From contig NC_030385.2 in the NCBI RefSeq assembly GCF_001625215.2, forward strand, positions 6,689,135-6,753,134: a stretch of 64,000 bases of DNA, in the 5' to 3' direction. Origin of the DNA: Daucus carota subsp. sativus. Lineage: Eukaryota; Streptophyta; Magnoliopsida; Apiales; Apiaceae. The notes beneath the pieces were generated by a model that was given only the letters and a program-made list of their open reading frames with translations, was not told the DNA's origin and did no database searches. The translations under genes were made by a program, and so were the position numbers. Positions 45,016 through 57,281 of the stretch are shown here, in pieces; position 1 is the stretch's first letter; each line of letters begins with the position of its first letter.

Positions 45016-46500
45016 AAGTCACAAATTTAAGTTAATGTATCAGCAATCAGTATGTGTTATATCAACTTTGTGACAAAAATGTTCACTTCTAATACAATTA
45101 GACAATAAGTTATTTGGTCTATGAGTTGTTTAATTCTGTGTTCACTACAATTGTCTTGGTGCTTACATTCTGTGGTGAACTTATGTCCCGGTCATTTTGG
45201 TAGGTATAGACAAAAAAAAAACAAAAATGTAAACATTAGAGTTTTAAAACACTAGTGTAGACAAATTTTGCAAGGCTTGCTATTACCTCCAGAGCCATGA
45301 CCTTCCTATCATCCACAGGGATCTCAAATGTTATAATATATACATTTGATGATCTCAAATGTTATAATGTTTATTTCCTACTACGTTGATTTATGAAAGA
45401 TTTGAACTTTATTTCCTATCAATATATATAGTTGTTGAAAAATTTAGGAACACAAATGTTTGAAGATTATATTACCATCATGTTTCTAAAAACTTGTTCG
45501 AGCATTTCATCAAACACTTGACATGCACATGGACAATTATCAAAATTATCAATAACACTTAAAATAATTAGCTGTAATGAAGGCAATCAATCACAATTAG
45601 ATGAGAAAATCTGAACAGAAAATATACATCGAGAAATTATTACTGAAAGACGATTAAAAAGAACACTGGTTAATAATATTGAAAATATACCATATGATGC
45701 AAATTTAGGATAGCCCCATACTGCATCAGCCAGTCAGTCTGATGAAGAAAGTAACAATGAGATCAGTCATGAATCAACACTTAATATCTCAAATAAAAGT
45801 GATATTAATGTATAGTTTGACACAGTTCTTGACTCGTCAAAAGAAGGGGAAGACGAAATTTAAAATCTGGTGAACTCAATCCGGTGAACTGAAGAAGTCT
45901 ATGAACCTTTGGTTCCAAAGGAGGAGGAATGTTTTAGGTTTGAAATTTCAATAGATACAAATGATCGATCGAGAGAATCCGTAAGGTTTGGTTTGTGTAA
46001 GGGTTCTGAATGGATTATCCATTTAATAAACAGGTTAAATATGTGAAAACGGGTTAAATATGTGAGAGAGTTGGGTAAAAAAATTTACTCATGGGCAAAA
46101 TATTGGTTATTTTGAGGAGTATTCACTAGCAATCATTAAGCAGTCATTAAGATTATATTGATTGATATTGATATTGATTTAGTTGTTATTTTTGGTGCTC
46201 ATATAAATTATAAATATAATACTCTTTCATGATATATATTTGGGATATAGGCCTGAACATTTATTGTGAGACTTTTATAATATATAATTTCATAAATGAT
46301 TTTAGTTTCATTCTAAATAAATAGTTAATGATTAAATTATTACTTAAAATAAAATTTTATGATTAAATTTTCTTCAGAAGTAAAAAGTTTTTAAAATAAA
46401 TTATAAAACTGTATTTTATAAAATTATTAAAATATGTGTCAAGTAATTAGAAAATATTGTATATAAATTAGTTGGATCCAAATGTTTATATACAGATAAC
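45016..46500. other. Intergenic region with possible decayed coding sequence
   Basis: Around 45840-45960 the plus strand reads EVYEPLVPKEEECFRFEI with stops nearby. It faintly resembles the start of FAR1/FRS or Mutator-type proteins, but this is too weak to call. Nothing else seen. Confidence 0.3.
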
Positions 46501-46539
46501 TGTCATCACGAAAACATACGATTCATGGGGAGAGCATAT

Positions 46540-46900
46540 CTCAGTTTGATTTGGTTTTTGGGTAAAACCGAAATTGAACTGAAACCGAAAGTCTTTCGTT
46601 TTAAAATTGAAAACTGGAATCGCAACCGAATCGAAATTAACTTAATGATACAGTTAACATGTTGTTTGGTAACTCATAATATACAATGAGATATTAACTT
46701 AGTTTATATTTTTCTTATAAAATTAAATTAATAAATAATATTTATTATTTTTAATAATCGGTTTGGTTCGGTTTTCACTTAAAACCGAAACCGCATTCAT
46801 TGTTCGGTTTTAAAATTTTCGATTCGATTCGATTTTATTCGATTCGGTTTTTTATCAATTTTTAACAGTTTCATTTTCAACTTCAATTTGAATTCGGTTT
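46540..46900. mobile_element. CGGTTT-rich MITE-like repeat
   Basis: Inverted sets of AACCGAAA and TTCGGTTT motifs at about 46540-46640 and 46755-46900 flank an AT-rich centre. Another patch of the same motif is at 49155-49265. Ends not fixed. Confidence 0.5.
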
Positions 46901-47087
46901 TTTACTCAGCCCCAAGTTTTAAGAAATACAAAGTCCAAATGAGTGAGCTATACATGACATACCTACGTCTATTTAGAACACAAACCTGCTTTGTCAAAAA
47001 AAAAAAAAGAACACAAATCTACCCACCACGACTCAAAAACACATTAGCTACCTACCGTTTCTTCTCTCCCTTGACCAAGATCCTTTG

Positions 47088-47990
47088 ATGGCAGCAACAG
47101 CTATTTCCCATCTTCATGGAAAGCTATCAAGCAAAGTTTGTTCACCTCCCATTTCAAATCCAAGCCGCTCATTCTATCGCCCCATAGTTTCTACTAGTAT
47201 GGAGCAGCAAAACAAATCATATTGGGCTGCCGTTGAGACCCAAATCGATTCTCATCTCAAGAAGTCCATAACCATCCGGCCTCCAACCTCTGTTTTCGAG
47301 CCCATGCATCACCTCACATTTTCTGCTTCCAAGAGTACGGCCCCGCCGTTGTGCATCGCGGCGTGCGAGCTCGTCGGCGGCTCACCAGACGATGCTGTCA
47401 CGGCGGCGTCGGCCATTCATCTCATGCATGCCGCCGCTTTCACCCACCAGCATCTCCCATTAACTGACGGGCCTATGCAGGTGGGATCCACCGTCGAACA
47501 TGTAATGAAGCCCAACATAGAGCTTCTTACACCCGATGGCATGGTGCCTTTCGGGTTCGAGCTATTGGGCCTGTCTGAACAGGCACAGAACAATTCCGAC
47601 AGGATCCTGCGCGTCATCATAGAGATTTCACGCGCTGTCGGATCCCAGGGGATCGTGGATGGGATGTATCAGGAGCTGGTGTACGCGAAAGGCGAGGGCG
47701 AGGATGAACAGATGGTGGAGTACGTGTGTGAGAAGAAGGAAGGTGAGTTACACGCGTGTGCGGGAGCGTGTGGAGCCATACTGGGCGGTGGGAGTGAAGA
47801 AGAGATAGAGAAATTGAGGAAATACGGACTTTATGTTGGGATGATACAAGGAATGGTTAATGGAGTTGGGAAAAAGCTTGGGAGCAGATTAGAAATTGCC
47901 AACAAATGGAGAGGCTTGGCTATCAAAGAATTGGAAGCATTTCATGGCAGAAATGTACACCAGATTTCATCACTTCTGGAGATGGACTAG
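47088..47990 (+). CDS. Geranyl diphosphate synthase small subunit (GGPPS-like, catalytically inactive)
   Basis: Single exon, 300 residues; start ATG at 47088 (a TTG precedes it). The family is trans-prenyltransferase, but both Asp-rich motifs are lost: residues 114-127 read HAAAFTHQHLPLTD instead of H-x6-DDxxxxDDD, and the second motif region also lacks DDxxD. Instead it has the two CxxxC motifs of GPPS small subunits, CIAAC at 89-93 and CAGAC at 224-228, which mediate binding to the catalytic GGPPS subunit. Such heterodimers in plastids shift product from GGPP to GPP, feeding monoterpenes. Residues 1 to about 40 (Ser/Pro-rich, SHLHGKLSSKVCSPP...) fit a chloroplast transit peptide. AATAAA at 48044 may be the poly(A) signal. 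No neighbouring gene shares its pathway. Confidence in small-subunit identity is high; type I versus II is not decided. Confidence 0.92.
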   Translation: MAATAISHLHGKLSSKVCSPPISNPSRSFYRPIVSTSMEQQNKSYWAAVETQIDSHLKKSITIRPPTSVFEPMHHLTFSASKSTAPPLCIAACELVGGSPDDAVTAASAIHLMHAAAFTHQHLPLTDGPMQVGSTVEHVMKPNIELLTPDGMVPFGFELLGLSEQAQNNSDRILRVIIEISRAVGSQGIVDGMYQELVYAKGEGEDEQMVEYVCEKKEGELHACAGACGAILGGGSEEEIEKLRKYGLYVGMIQGMVNGVGKKLGSRLEIANKWRGLAIKELEAFHGRNVHQISSLLEMD

Positions 47991-48043
47991 GCGTCGTATT
48001 GTTTGGCTTCAACTTCAACCATGTAGAAGGTCAATAAGAGGAC

Positions 48044-48049
48044 AATAAA
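48044..48049 (+). terminator. Candidate poly(A) signal of the GPPS subunit gene
   Basis: AATAAA 54 bp after the stop codon. Confidence 0.5.
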
Positions 48050-48239
48050 CAATGAATCACTACAAGTTTTTTTGGTTTCAAAAAAACTTGTCCTCCTACA
48101 ATGAATTATTTCTAAATTTTCATCTCGGGATAAGAAATATTTTCAAATTTGTTTCTTAACGATTTTAAAATAACACTCTCTTGTCCTCGCACGTCAATCT
48201 TAGTATTTTGAATCTTCCATAAAGTATAATTTCGTAATA

Positions 48240-48670
48240 TGTTTATAAATTTTTTCTAAATAAAATTTGGACATTTAAACTTATATTTAAATTAAAAATT
48301 TAAAAAATATTATAAAATTATATTTTATAAACAATTTGCCCTAAAAGACGGAGTATATACTCACTCCGTCCCACCAGATTCTTTACGTTACTATTCGAAA
48401 CGCATTTTAAGACTCCTATAAAATATACTTACATTATATATTTTTTTTAGAAAAAAATCTTGAAAAAAAATGTCTAAATAAAATTTTGACATTTAAACTT
48501 ATTTTTGAATTAAAAATTTTAAAAATATTATAAAATTATATTTTATAAACGATTTGCCCTAAAAGACGGAGTATATACTCACTCCGTCCCACTGGGTTCT
48601 TTACGTTACTATTTGAAACGTATTTTAAGACTCCTATAAAGTATACTTACATTATATATTTTTTTAGAAA
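48240..48670. repeat. Duplicated MITE sequence, period 218 bp
   Basis: GACGGAGTATATACTCACTCCGTCCCAC occurs at 48347 and 48565, each preceded by about 100 bp of matching AT-rich sequence. The TACTC/GAGTA ends belong to the CTCCGTCCC MITE type. Confidence 0.7.
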
Positions 48671-49263
48671 AAAATCTTGAAAAATAATTTAAAATTTAAA
48701 TTTTTATTAAAAAAAATTAAAAATATAATTATAAAACTGTACATAAACAATGATAAACATAAATATGAGCTGTCTTCGGCTTAACATTGGCACATCAATA
48801 TTGGTCTTTCGTTTACTTTGTCAGAAACTCTTTTTTATCCTGCACATCGTTTTAAATGATGTTTTAATGAATTGTGCGGTCCTAACATGACTAAGAGTGA
48901 ATCACATGATACATATGGCATATGGGGCATAAATATAATAACATTGAAGAAAATACATTTTTATGTAACAAATGTATTTTATGTATGTAATAATCAGTGA
49001 TTATTTCATTATATTATCTACTGGTGTCAAGAAAATCTTGCGTGATAATTTATTGTACAAGAATCCATAACTGAATCTGGTTGACCAATAATCCATGTTG
49101 TGGCTAATATAAAAGAGATTGCATGTGATTATTTTGTCCAATACTGTGATCAGGACCGAGCATCTGATCGGTTCGATTCAAAACCAAACCGAACAATCGA
49201 ATTATATATGTTTTTAAGATCGAATTCGGACTGAATTATTATTTTGAATCGAACCGAACCAAC
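48671..49263. other. Intergenic region
   Basis: AT-rich. At 49155-49263 there are TCGGTTCGATTC-like motifs. No gene seen. Confidence 0.5.
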
Positions 49264-49767
49264 TGATAGGGGTCGAAATAATTAGGGTATTATTTATGAT
49301 TCCAGAATCGACGGCCCAATTAATAAAAGCATGCATGACTAATTAAATTCGTAGGAATTCGGCACATGCTCGATAGGGGTCCATGCCAAACATTCAGGGA
49401 TTGCATGAAGGGGACTTAATTGGTTCGGAGCCCAATTAAAAGTCCAACCACAAAAATAAGTCTTACAATATATCTATTTCGTCATGGATAATTATCCAGA
49501 ATTTAAAATGAATATTAACAGTATAAGGACAAGAGTCTTATCTTATCTCTAGCAAAGAAAAACACTTCGATGAGAAGTCTGATATATGGAATCGTATTTC
49601 CATTCAACTTCTAACTCCGAAACATCTACATAAAGGGATCCAGCCCTCCAAACTAGAACTACGTTTTAGACTTGATTCTTCTCTGAGCTGAATATACGTA
49701 GGCATCTCGCACACCGAGAACAGTCTAAAGCACGAACGCTCCCACCCTCGTTTTTGTTTCCATAACA
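49264..49767 (+). mobile_element. Ty3/gypsy LTR
   Basis: 504 bp, TGATAGGGGTCG to CATAACA, followed by TTTGGTGTCGTCTGCGG, a variant of the TTGGCGCCGTCTG primer site of Tat-type elements. A possible gag start (ATGGCACCAAGAATATGC) follows at about 49801, and similarity ends soon after. No second LTR in the window. Confidence 0.7.
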
Positions 49768-49849
49768 TTTGGTGTCGTCTGCGGAAAAAATACGACAACC
49801 ATGGCACCAAGAATATGCTCCAAAGTTGCAGTGATAACGTCAGCTAGAG

Positions 49850-50509
49850 TCATAATGAGATTATTCAGTACATTGTGGAACCATATATATAGTATTTGAG
49901 TATTTCCAAGTTTGTGTTACAAGCAAATAGGAACCAACATTGTTAGGTGGATATACCTGCTCATGGATGGTTTATATTCACTTGTGCATTTTCTGCAATA
50001 ATGTTTCTTTTTTCCTACCTGCACTTTTCCTGAACAAGAAATGAACGATCCCAAAAATCAATTTGCATATGCCTTCACCACTTCTAATAACGGTCTTGCT
50101 GAGACATATCTACAAGTGCTTAGGGCAGGAAATTAATGTAACTGTTAGCCAACAGATTGACAAACAGAATTTATAATAATTGTATTGGCTTTCTATATTT
50201 TGAAATATAACTTTGGTTGGCTCAATTTTTGTGCAAACTAAGCAACCAATTAATTGTGAGCTTATAAGCTAATGAATAAATCAGAAGGTTTTTAAAAACT
50301 GGCACTTTACGAAAATTCCTCTTCTTTTGCTTAATACCCCCACACAGCTGATGCAAATCTATGTGGTGAAGTAGTTGTTGTACACATCGGCAATTTAAAA
50401 CATTGTAGATAAACCAATTATGGACCAAATAATTATAACAATCATACTTAAGCAACAGCCATAAATCTGTAGCAAGCATGAATCTGAAACATTCTCATTA
50501 CCACATTTA
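49850..50509. other. Spacer
   Basis: AT-rich. An 85-codon minus-strand frame (50222-50479) has no family features and is not called. Confidence 0.45.
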
Positions 50510-52024
50510 GGCTCTGCTCACTTCACTTGAATGGAATGATTTTGGGCTGAATGGAATGGCCATTCCGGGCTGAATGGAAAATTGTGTTGTTTGGTTGGGC
50601 CAGTTGAATGGAATGAGCTATCCTGAGTCCATTCCATTTGGGCCAAATAATAATCAACTCATTCCTTTTAAAACACCCGGTATAGATTCATTCCCTCTGT
50701 GAGATTTAAATGTCGGGCCATGGAAAAACAGACGAGCTCTCTTCTCTAACCTAGCGATTTTTCACTAGATGTTATCTCTCCCTCTCCGAACAGCTCTCTC
50801 TCTCTCTCTCTCCCAACTAGCGCTCCAGCACACACACACTCTCTCTCTCAATTAGCGCTCAAGCACACTCACTCTCTCAACTAGCTCTCTCGGTTTCGGT
50901 TAGCGCTCTCTCTCTCTCTCTATATCCTGTATCAGCTTGAATTGTTAATTTTGACTCTCTCTTCTGCATTAGCTTGAATTGTAATTTTGATTATGTATGC
51001 ATTGTCGATATTATGAAATGTTTGATTTATATGTTTGAGAATTTTTTTCCCAAGTTGATTTTATAGGCCAGTTGTCTGTATTAAGGTGCTGTCCATTTAT
51101 AATTTTGTCTATTGTTATGTTCTATGTAAGCCAAAATGAATTCTATGTTAGGAATGGTGCATCCTGTACAAGTGTGCACGTGTGTTAATTCAGTTTTGTT
51201 GGTTTGAAACTATGGATGGAACCATCTGGTAGCATATGAAAAACAACCATAAGCTTTTCTTCGCCGCTCTCTCTCCCAATCCATCTCTACGTGTGTTTTA
51301 TTTGTTAATCTGATTGTTTGTTTATTAAGAGTCGATGATGTATGATTTGTCCGTACCATCCGAAGATTTCTTCTATTATGAGTAATCAAATCTCCTTATC
51401 TGAGGCTTCTCTCTCTCTCTCTCTCTCTTTTTCATTATTATTTGATGTTGATTTGTGGCAGTGATGATGAAAATTATACCATCAAACTATGAAGGCCTTA
51501 ACTATATATAATTGAGTAAATTTGTTGTCGAGATAGTCCGTAAACCTGTCAACTTATCACTGAACAAACTAAGAGCATATTGATTGGATCATACATATCG
51601 TTTTTTGAATATCGAGGATTGATCATTGAAAAGTGGAAACCTATTCTTCGCGAGCAATGTTCAGACATGGTTACTAGATTACATTATTTCTTTGATTCCA
51701 GAGTTTCCAAATTATTATTGTTGCTAAATCTATATTGTCATCAGTCAGATCTTTAAATCTGTTGAAATAGGTTTTAAATGATTTGGTTTTAGTTTGTAGT
51801 TGGTATTATCAGTCGGATATTTAAATCTTATATATGTGGTGTCCTGGAGAAATTAGTTGGAACTGATCTTTCATGGTAACGCGCCCTCTGCTTATCATTC
51901 AGCACAAATCTCAAACCTTTTTCAGTACATAGTGAGGATCAGGAACAGTGCTTTATTTCAGTGTTGCATCCTATGATATCCTGTCTGTAGCATTTGATTT
52001 GCAGAATTAAGAATTATTTGAACT

Positions 52025-52027
52025 TAA
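52025..52027 (+). repeat. Target-site duplication of the CACTA element
   Basis: TAA, repeated at 57198-57200. Confidence 0.85.
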
Positions 52028-52059
52028 CACTACACCATATAAGGTCTATCCTAACACCG

Positions 52060-52440
52060 AATTTTCGTTGCTAAAACCATCATTTATGTTGCTATTGTGT
52101 TTAAGGCAACATTTTTTCCAATTTCGAAGATGTTGCGAAAATCCATGTGGCCATAGAGGTTTTGCTAACACTTTGTCCATTTTTTGGTAACATAGTAAAT
52201 AACGTTGCCATAGAGTGTATGGCAACATCTATTTGGTTAACAGCAACATGTATTATACTGTTGCTTTAAAGGTTATAGCAACACCTCTTTTAGATAGCAA
52301 CACCACTTTTTATGTTACCATAAAGTATAACTAAAATCAAATTATATGGTTATGCCAACACTTTTAATGTTATAGCAACACTGTAAATTAATTTTCTTAG
52401 CAACATTTTTCTAAGCTATGGCAACAGGTTCAAATAAAAA
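52060..52440. repeat. Subterminal GGCAACA repeats of CACTA, left
   Basis: About fifteen GCAACA/TGTTGC motifs in both orientations. Similar sets lie at 56990-57170 by the other end. Confidence 0.8.
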
Positions 52441-52699
52441 ATTTGCAAGCTTTTGTTTGAAAATTAGATCATCCCTTTATAAATAACAATATCAAGTTTC
52501 CAAGCAAACAAACAACCAAATCCTCAAACGGTACTGACTAACTGACAATTCCCCAACTCCAAAATACATCACATCATTCAAAATAAAACGAGATCCTCCA
52601 ACTTCTCCAAAATACAAATTCATCTTAATATAAAAGCTAAATAAAAGTTAAGCAAGGACATGTTTAGTTCAGAATACGGAAAATATCAATCAAGGGCTG

Positions 52700-54500
52700 T
52701 TAATCACTGCCATTGTTGGCCTGTGATGGCTCAACTGTTGGCTCAGTTGCACTGGTTAGCTCGATATCGAGATTAAGGCCTGGATTCTTTTCTGCCAGCT
52801 TGGACATCATGAGCTTGACATTATCTTCAACCTTCTTCTGCACTTGTTCTTCCATCTCCTTTGCAATTTGATCTCGAATATGTTCAGTTAAACTAGCCAC
52901 ATACTTCTCTGGCATGGTAGGCAAAGGGCGTGCAATTTTTTTCTTTGGTTCCCTTTTCTCAATAGGCCTCCCCACTAAAAATGTGCGACTGTGATCCTTC
53001 CCACCATAAACAACTTCATCAGCTTCGTCAATTGTTCCATCTTTCAGCAGCTTCTTTACATTTTCCTATAACAATAACATGCATACATTGAGCAAGAAAA
53101 TGTCTTGATCATCTACAACTACCAAAAAGTATTTAAAATAGCAAAACTAAATATCAAGGATATAACAGTACAGATTATAATTTATATTTGTATTCTAATT
53201 ATGAAGTCCGAGAACTTACCACTTTTTTCTCAACAACTTCAGTAGGTAGCTTGTATGTTCTTGTGCTTTCCCGTTTGCGTGTTTTAACATAAACATCAGC
53301 ATCTGATATTGGCGCTGGTGGTTGTTCACGGGTAGCCTTCAATGCTCTTTCAAGTGCCTTGCAAAAAAAAAAGGTTTTCACCACATCAACCAGTTCATAC
53401 TTATAGAAACAAACAAAAGGACAAGCATAATCCTAACAAATATTTAAATGAAAACACTTACCATATTGTGACTTATTTGTGCGAAACTCCTACTTCCAGC
53501 AGTATGTGTTTCAGTTATAAGCCTTCGAGATTCTGAATTTGTTCTTGCTTTTTTCTGAAAAAGAGAGAAAAAACAATTCGAACATCCCTAGGAACAATAT
53601 CTTTCATGTTACCGCTATTTTCTCATCAGCCCAATATTCTAACAATATCTTGAAGTCTTTCAATGGAACCTCCCTAGGCCTATTTTCTAGCCTCTCCTCA
53701 TCAGTTTGATATTTATAATAGTAATCCCTCTTGATCCGAGCTTTGTACCCCCTAAACAAGTCCCGCATCGTCGTCATAACCCAGTCATAACCTTCTTCAG
53801 GGATTACGTACTTGTCCTAAAAATGAAACATGTTTTACATATAATTTAGGAGCTAATTGAGGAGTTAATTCATAAATTTAACTAAACAATTCTCAGAAAA
53901 TAGCCAAAAATTAAGAAAAAAATTATATTACCTTCACATATTCCCACAGGATATCTTTTTGTGGAACTTCAGTCCAACTACGACATGTAAGAGAGACAAA
54001 CTCTCTTACTGTTGTTCCTAAAAAATTGCTGAACTCCCTAATCAGGTGTTCATCATCATCTACTGGTTGCCCGAGATCAGATAGCTTGATCTCTCTCTTT
54101 TCCCCTCTTGTATGGACATGAGTCAGTTTTGACTTCCCTCGTGGCTTTCTCTGTTTTTCTTCTTCTTCAGGTTGGCCTGGTGGCGTACCTATCAAGTGAA
54201 ACAATTGAAGAAGTCAAAGCCATTTGCTACTTATCAAAATTCAACATTATAAGTTAGTAAGAAACTGATACAAAATTCAATTAGAATTTAATTAATGCAG
54301 CTTGGCTAATGTAAATTTATAAATGTACCTGGCTGTTGCAAATTCTCAGTTAGGGACTGTGATTGCTGCGTAGTCTCCAATGCAGCCTGCATCTTTTCTT
54401 GCTCGCGTAACTGTAAATAGGCAGCCATTGAACCAGGAGCATTTGTTCTCATCAACTTAAGTCTCTCTACAGTACTAACTTTTGGTGTATCATCATTTGC
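52700..54500 (-). CDS. CACTA TNPA-like protein (plant transposase, Ptta/En/Spm family), six exons
   Basis: Exons, minus strand: 54500-54329, 54188-53932, 53816-53613, 53554-53462, 53357-53220, 53065-52700. GT-AG junctions and phases are consistent over 1230 bases (410 codons with the stop). The middle has the Transposase_24 core: THVHTRGEKREIKL near 54100, TWTEVPQKDI-like SWTEVPQKDILWEYVK, then DWVMTTMRDLFRGYKARIKRDYY and RPREVPLKDFKILLEYW. The C-terminus is a Lys/Glu coiled coil (EHIRDQIAKEMEEQVQKKVEDNV). These proteins bind subterminal repeats of CACTA elements. The frame is open with no stops. The true N-terminus is uncertain: either a lost upstream exon or fusion to the TNP2 exon at 54602-55537. 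Confidence 0.75.
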
Positions 54501-54601
54501 CTAGAAAAGAAATTATGTAATTTAAGATGAAATATTAAATCCCAAATTAGCATAGCAAGTGAAGTTTCAAGTTTACTTTAATTATAGTGAAGATGTGGTA
54601 C

Positions 54602-55537
54602 AAACCTCAACCCGTCAGCAGCTATTCCCAATCGTATGTTCCGTTTTTCTGCTGAAAATGTTGGATATTTTGAATCCATCAGCTTCCAGGCCTTGCCATC
54701 TGCCGGATGTCGTAACTTTCCGTCTTTCTTTCGCTCCACTGCGTGCCAGGTCATTAATTTAGAGAAATCCTTTGACATATACAATCGCTGCAGCCTTGGT
54801 TTTAAAGGAAAATATCTCATGACCTTCGCTGGAATCTTGCTGTTGTCGTCTCCATTTTTCGCATCAGTCCACCTTGAGGCACCGCAGTTTCTACAAGAAA
54901 TTTCATCCTTATTTTCATCCCAAAATAACATGCAGTCATTTGGACATGCATGTATTTTTTTGTAGTCAAGGCCTAAATCCTTGATTACCTTTTTAGCAGC
55001 ATTGAAAGAGGATGGTACTTCAACATCGGGGAATGCCTCTTTTATTAGTAGTAATAGATCACCAAATGCCGACTCGGTTACTCCATGTAGACATTTCCAG
55101 TGGTAAAGCCTAACAAGGAAACTTAGCCGAGTAAATTTTTTGGAGCCCGGATACAATGGCTTTTTTCCGTCCTCAACAAGGCGAAAAAATTTCCTTGCAT
55201 CTGCATTCGCTCCACCGTAGGCGCAAGTAACATTCAACATTTCTTCCAGATTATCTTCGAACCCGACATTTTCTTGACAATCCATCCATTCAGTACTACC
55301 ATTTACCATGTTTGAGACGTCGTAAATCCAACTAACTTCTACCACAGATGGACCATTACAAATCAGGTGGTTATACACTTGTTCTGCACCCCACCATTGC
55401 TTACTTTTACATAAACTACAAGGACACTTCATTTCATTTTCTACAGCATAATGAACCATAGCATTTTCTACAAAATCTTTAACCCCCTTGCTGTATTCTT
55501 CACTGAACCTTGGAAGATTAATCCATATTTCACTCAT
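54602..55537 (-). pseudogene. CACTA TNP2 transposase, N-terminal part only
   Basis: The frame begins MSEIWINLPRFSEEYSKGVKDF (ATG at 55537), the transposase-associated domain with CPCSLCKSKQWW. Next comes the TNP2 N-terminal segment: CPNDCMLFW, CRNCGASRW, YFPLKPRLQRLYMSK, MTWHAVERKKDGKLRHPADGKAWK, ending RLGIAADG. At this point a complete TNP2 would continue with the Asp of its catalytic core, but here it stops. About two thirds of the protein, including catalytic residues, are missing. A donor GTACCA at 54601 (phase 0) would join it in frame to the TNPA-like exon at 54500; stronger-looking GTTTGT would not. Confidence 0.8.
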
Positions 55538-55668
55538 CTTTACGTTCTGTTCAATAAAATACAACTCAATTATACAATATATAATAGTAGTACCATACCT
55601 AACAGTAGTACCTAACAAATATATTTACAAACATATATACAATATATAAGCCTAAATATCATGAATAC

Positions 55669-55673
<5 letters not shown>

Positions 55674-55730
<57 letters not shown>
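55674..55730. repeat. (TA)n microsatellite inside CACTA
   Basis: About 56 bp of uninterrupted TA, length variable by nature. Confidence 0.95.
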
Positions 55731-55734
<4 letters not shown>

Positions 55735-57281
55735 CATCACTACTAAGTTATCACTACACATATTACTTTCTAGAGTTGGCAGGCTGCTATAGCTTAGAGA
55801 CCATACAAATAACATATAAAAGAACATGTCTCCTACAATAAGTAGTAATACAAACTAATTTATACATATTTACAAACTTATACATATATACTAACTTATT
55901 AATCCCCAACGCAAGTCACAATGCTATTAAAAGAAAAATTGCACTTGAAATCCCCTGTTAACCAGTCTGCAATTCATATGACATCTACTATTACCATATA
56001 CAAACTTGCTTGGTTGCATAATAGTAATACTATAAAATCTGTGTTCATAGTATAAAATTTTAGGTAGATTTGGTCGTGGTTTAGGGACTCTAGCTGATCT
56101 TGTATCACCTAAACTAATATCACCTAAACACAAGAGTGTGCAAATACTAGTTTAAGAGAATGGAGAGCATTACCAAATATGCAAATACATATGTCCAGGG
56201 TCATTGTGATTCTCCACACATTACTACTAGAATAAAAACTATAACTCAAGAAAAAGTACAGATTACAGGAGCAAATACATTCTCCAGGAATACACAAAAA
56301 CTAATTCACTTGAAAATACACTTGAAACTAATTCTCAACCAGTTTAACAAGTTTATATACATTAATCCTCCAGTACAAACAAAAAACAATAAACACATAG
56401 TAAGAATTCAGAAATGCACATACAAACTTGGAAAATGCAGATAAGCAAACACACTCCAAGAGTTTTTCAATTGACTTACAAATTTAACCCTAATCAACAC
56501 CCAATTAAACCCCAACTGAAGAAACCCTAAATTAACAATTAAAAATTAGGGTTTTAAAACCCCCAAATCAACGAGATGAACTCAGAGAGATACCTTATAG
56601 TTAGAGTTCGACCAAATTAAAGCTACGAGAGAAAAACAACAGAGCTCCTTCTTTAAAGTCGTCGAACCAGCCCCCTTTCCCAAATTTTTGCAGATTCGAG
56701 CTTCGAGAGATGAGAGATATGAGAACGAGATGAGAGAAAGAGATGAAAGAGCGAGATGGAGAAGATTCAGAAGAGAGGTATACGGGAGAGATTGAGTAAG
56801 AGATGCGGGAGAGAGAGAGAGAGAGATGTGTTTGTCTGAGAGAGAGAGATGAGAGAATGTTTTTAATTTTTGTTTTAATTGTCTGAGATATGCAGGAGAT
56901 ATGTTTTCTCTAAGGCGGTTGCAGCTGAATTTTGTTTAAAAATTTGACTATCAAAACAAAGCGGGATGTTTCCCTCTTTTATTTTAACTCTTCTCTAAGG
57001 CAACATCGCACAAGATGTTGGCAAGATGTTGGCATTGCGATTTTTTTGTGGTTAAGGCAACAGTTTTCGGATCAATGGCAACACCGCTATATGATGTTGG
57101 TATACACCCAGTTCAATCAAATTTTAAGCATCTAAGGCAACGTTTTTGGTGGCAACATCATTATGCAATGTTAGGATAGACCATATATGGTGTAGTGTAA
57201 ATGTCACACTGTCAAGAAGTTTATTAACAGGGACGCTTAATAGATAATAAAACTGATTCTCTATCTTCATTGTTTACAGAC

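Larger units (their letters stand above)
52028..57197. mobile_element. CACTA (En/Spm) transposon
   Basis: 5170 bp with ends CACTACACCATATAAGGTC and, inverted, CACTACACCATATATGGTC, continuing to CTATCCTAACA on both sides. The 3-bp duplication is TAA. Subterminal zones (52060-52440 and 56990-57170) contain many GGCAACA/TGTTGCC motifs, which in this superfamily bind the TNPA-type protein. Coding sequence is on the minus strand: a truncated TNP2 and a six-exon TNPA-like gene. A (TA)n tract of about 56 bp lies at 55674-55730. Confidence 0.93.

Noticed and set aside
45840-45960. FAR1/FRS-like N-terminus
   Set aside because: Only about 20 residues of weak similarity with stops close by.
6490-47990. 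A metabolic cluster of UGT85 and GPPS small subunit
   Set aside because: Separated by 33 kb of transposons and by eIF1 and AUG4, with no other biosynthetic gene between.
55612-55827. 71-codon frame with Ile-Tyr repeats
   Set aside because: Translation of the (TA)n tract in the CACTA element.
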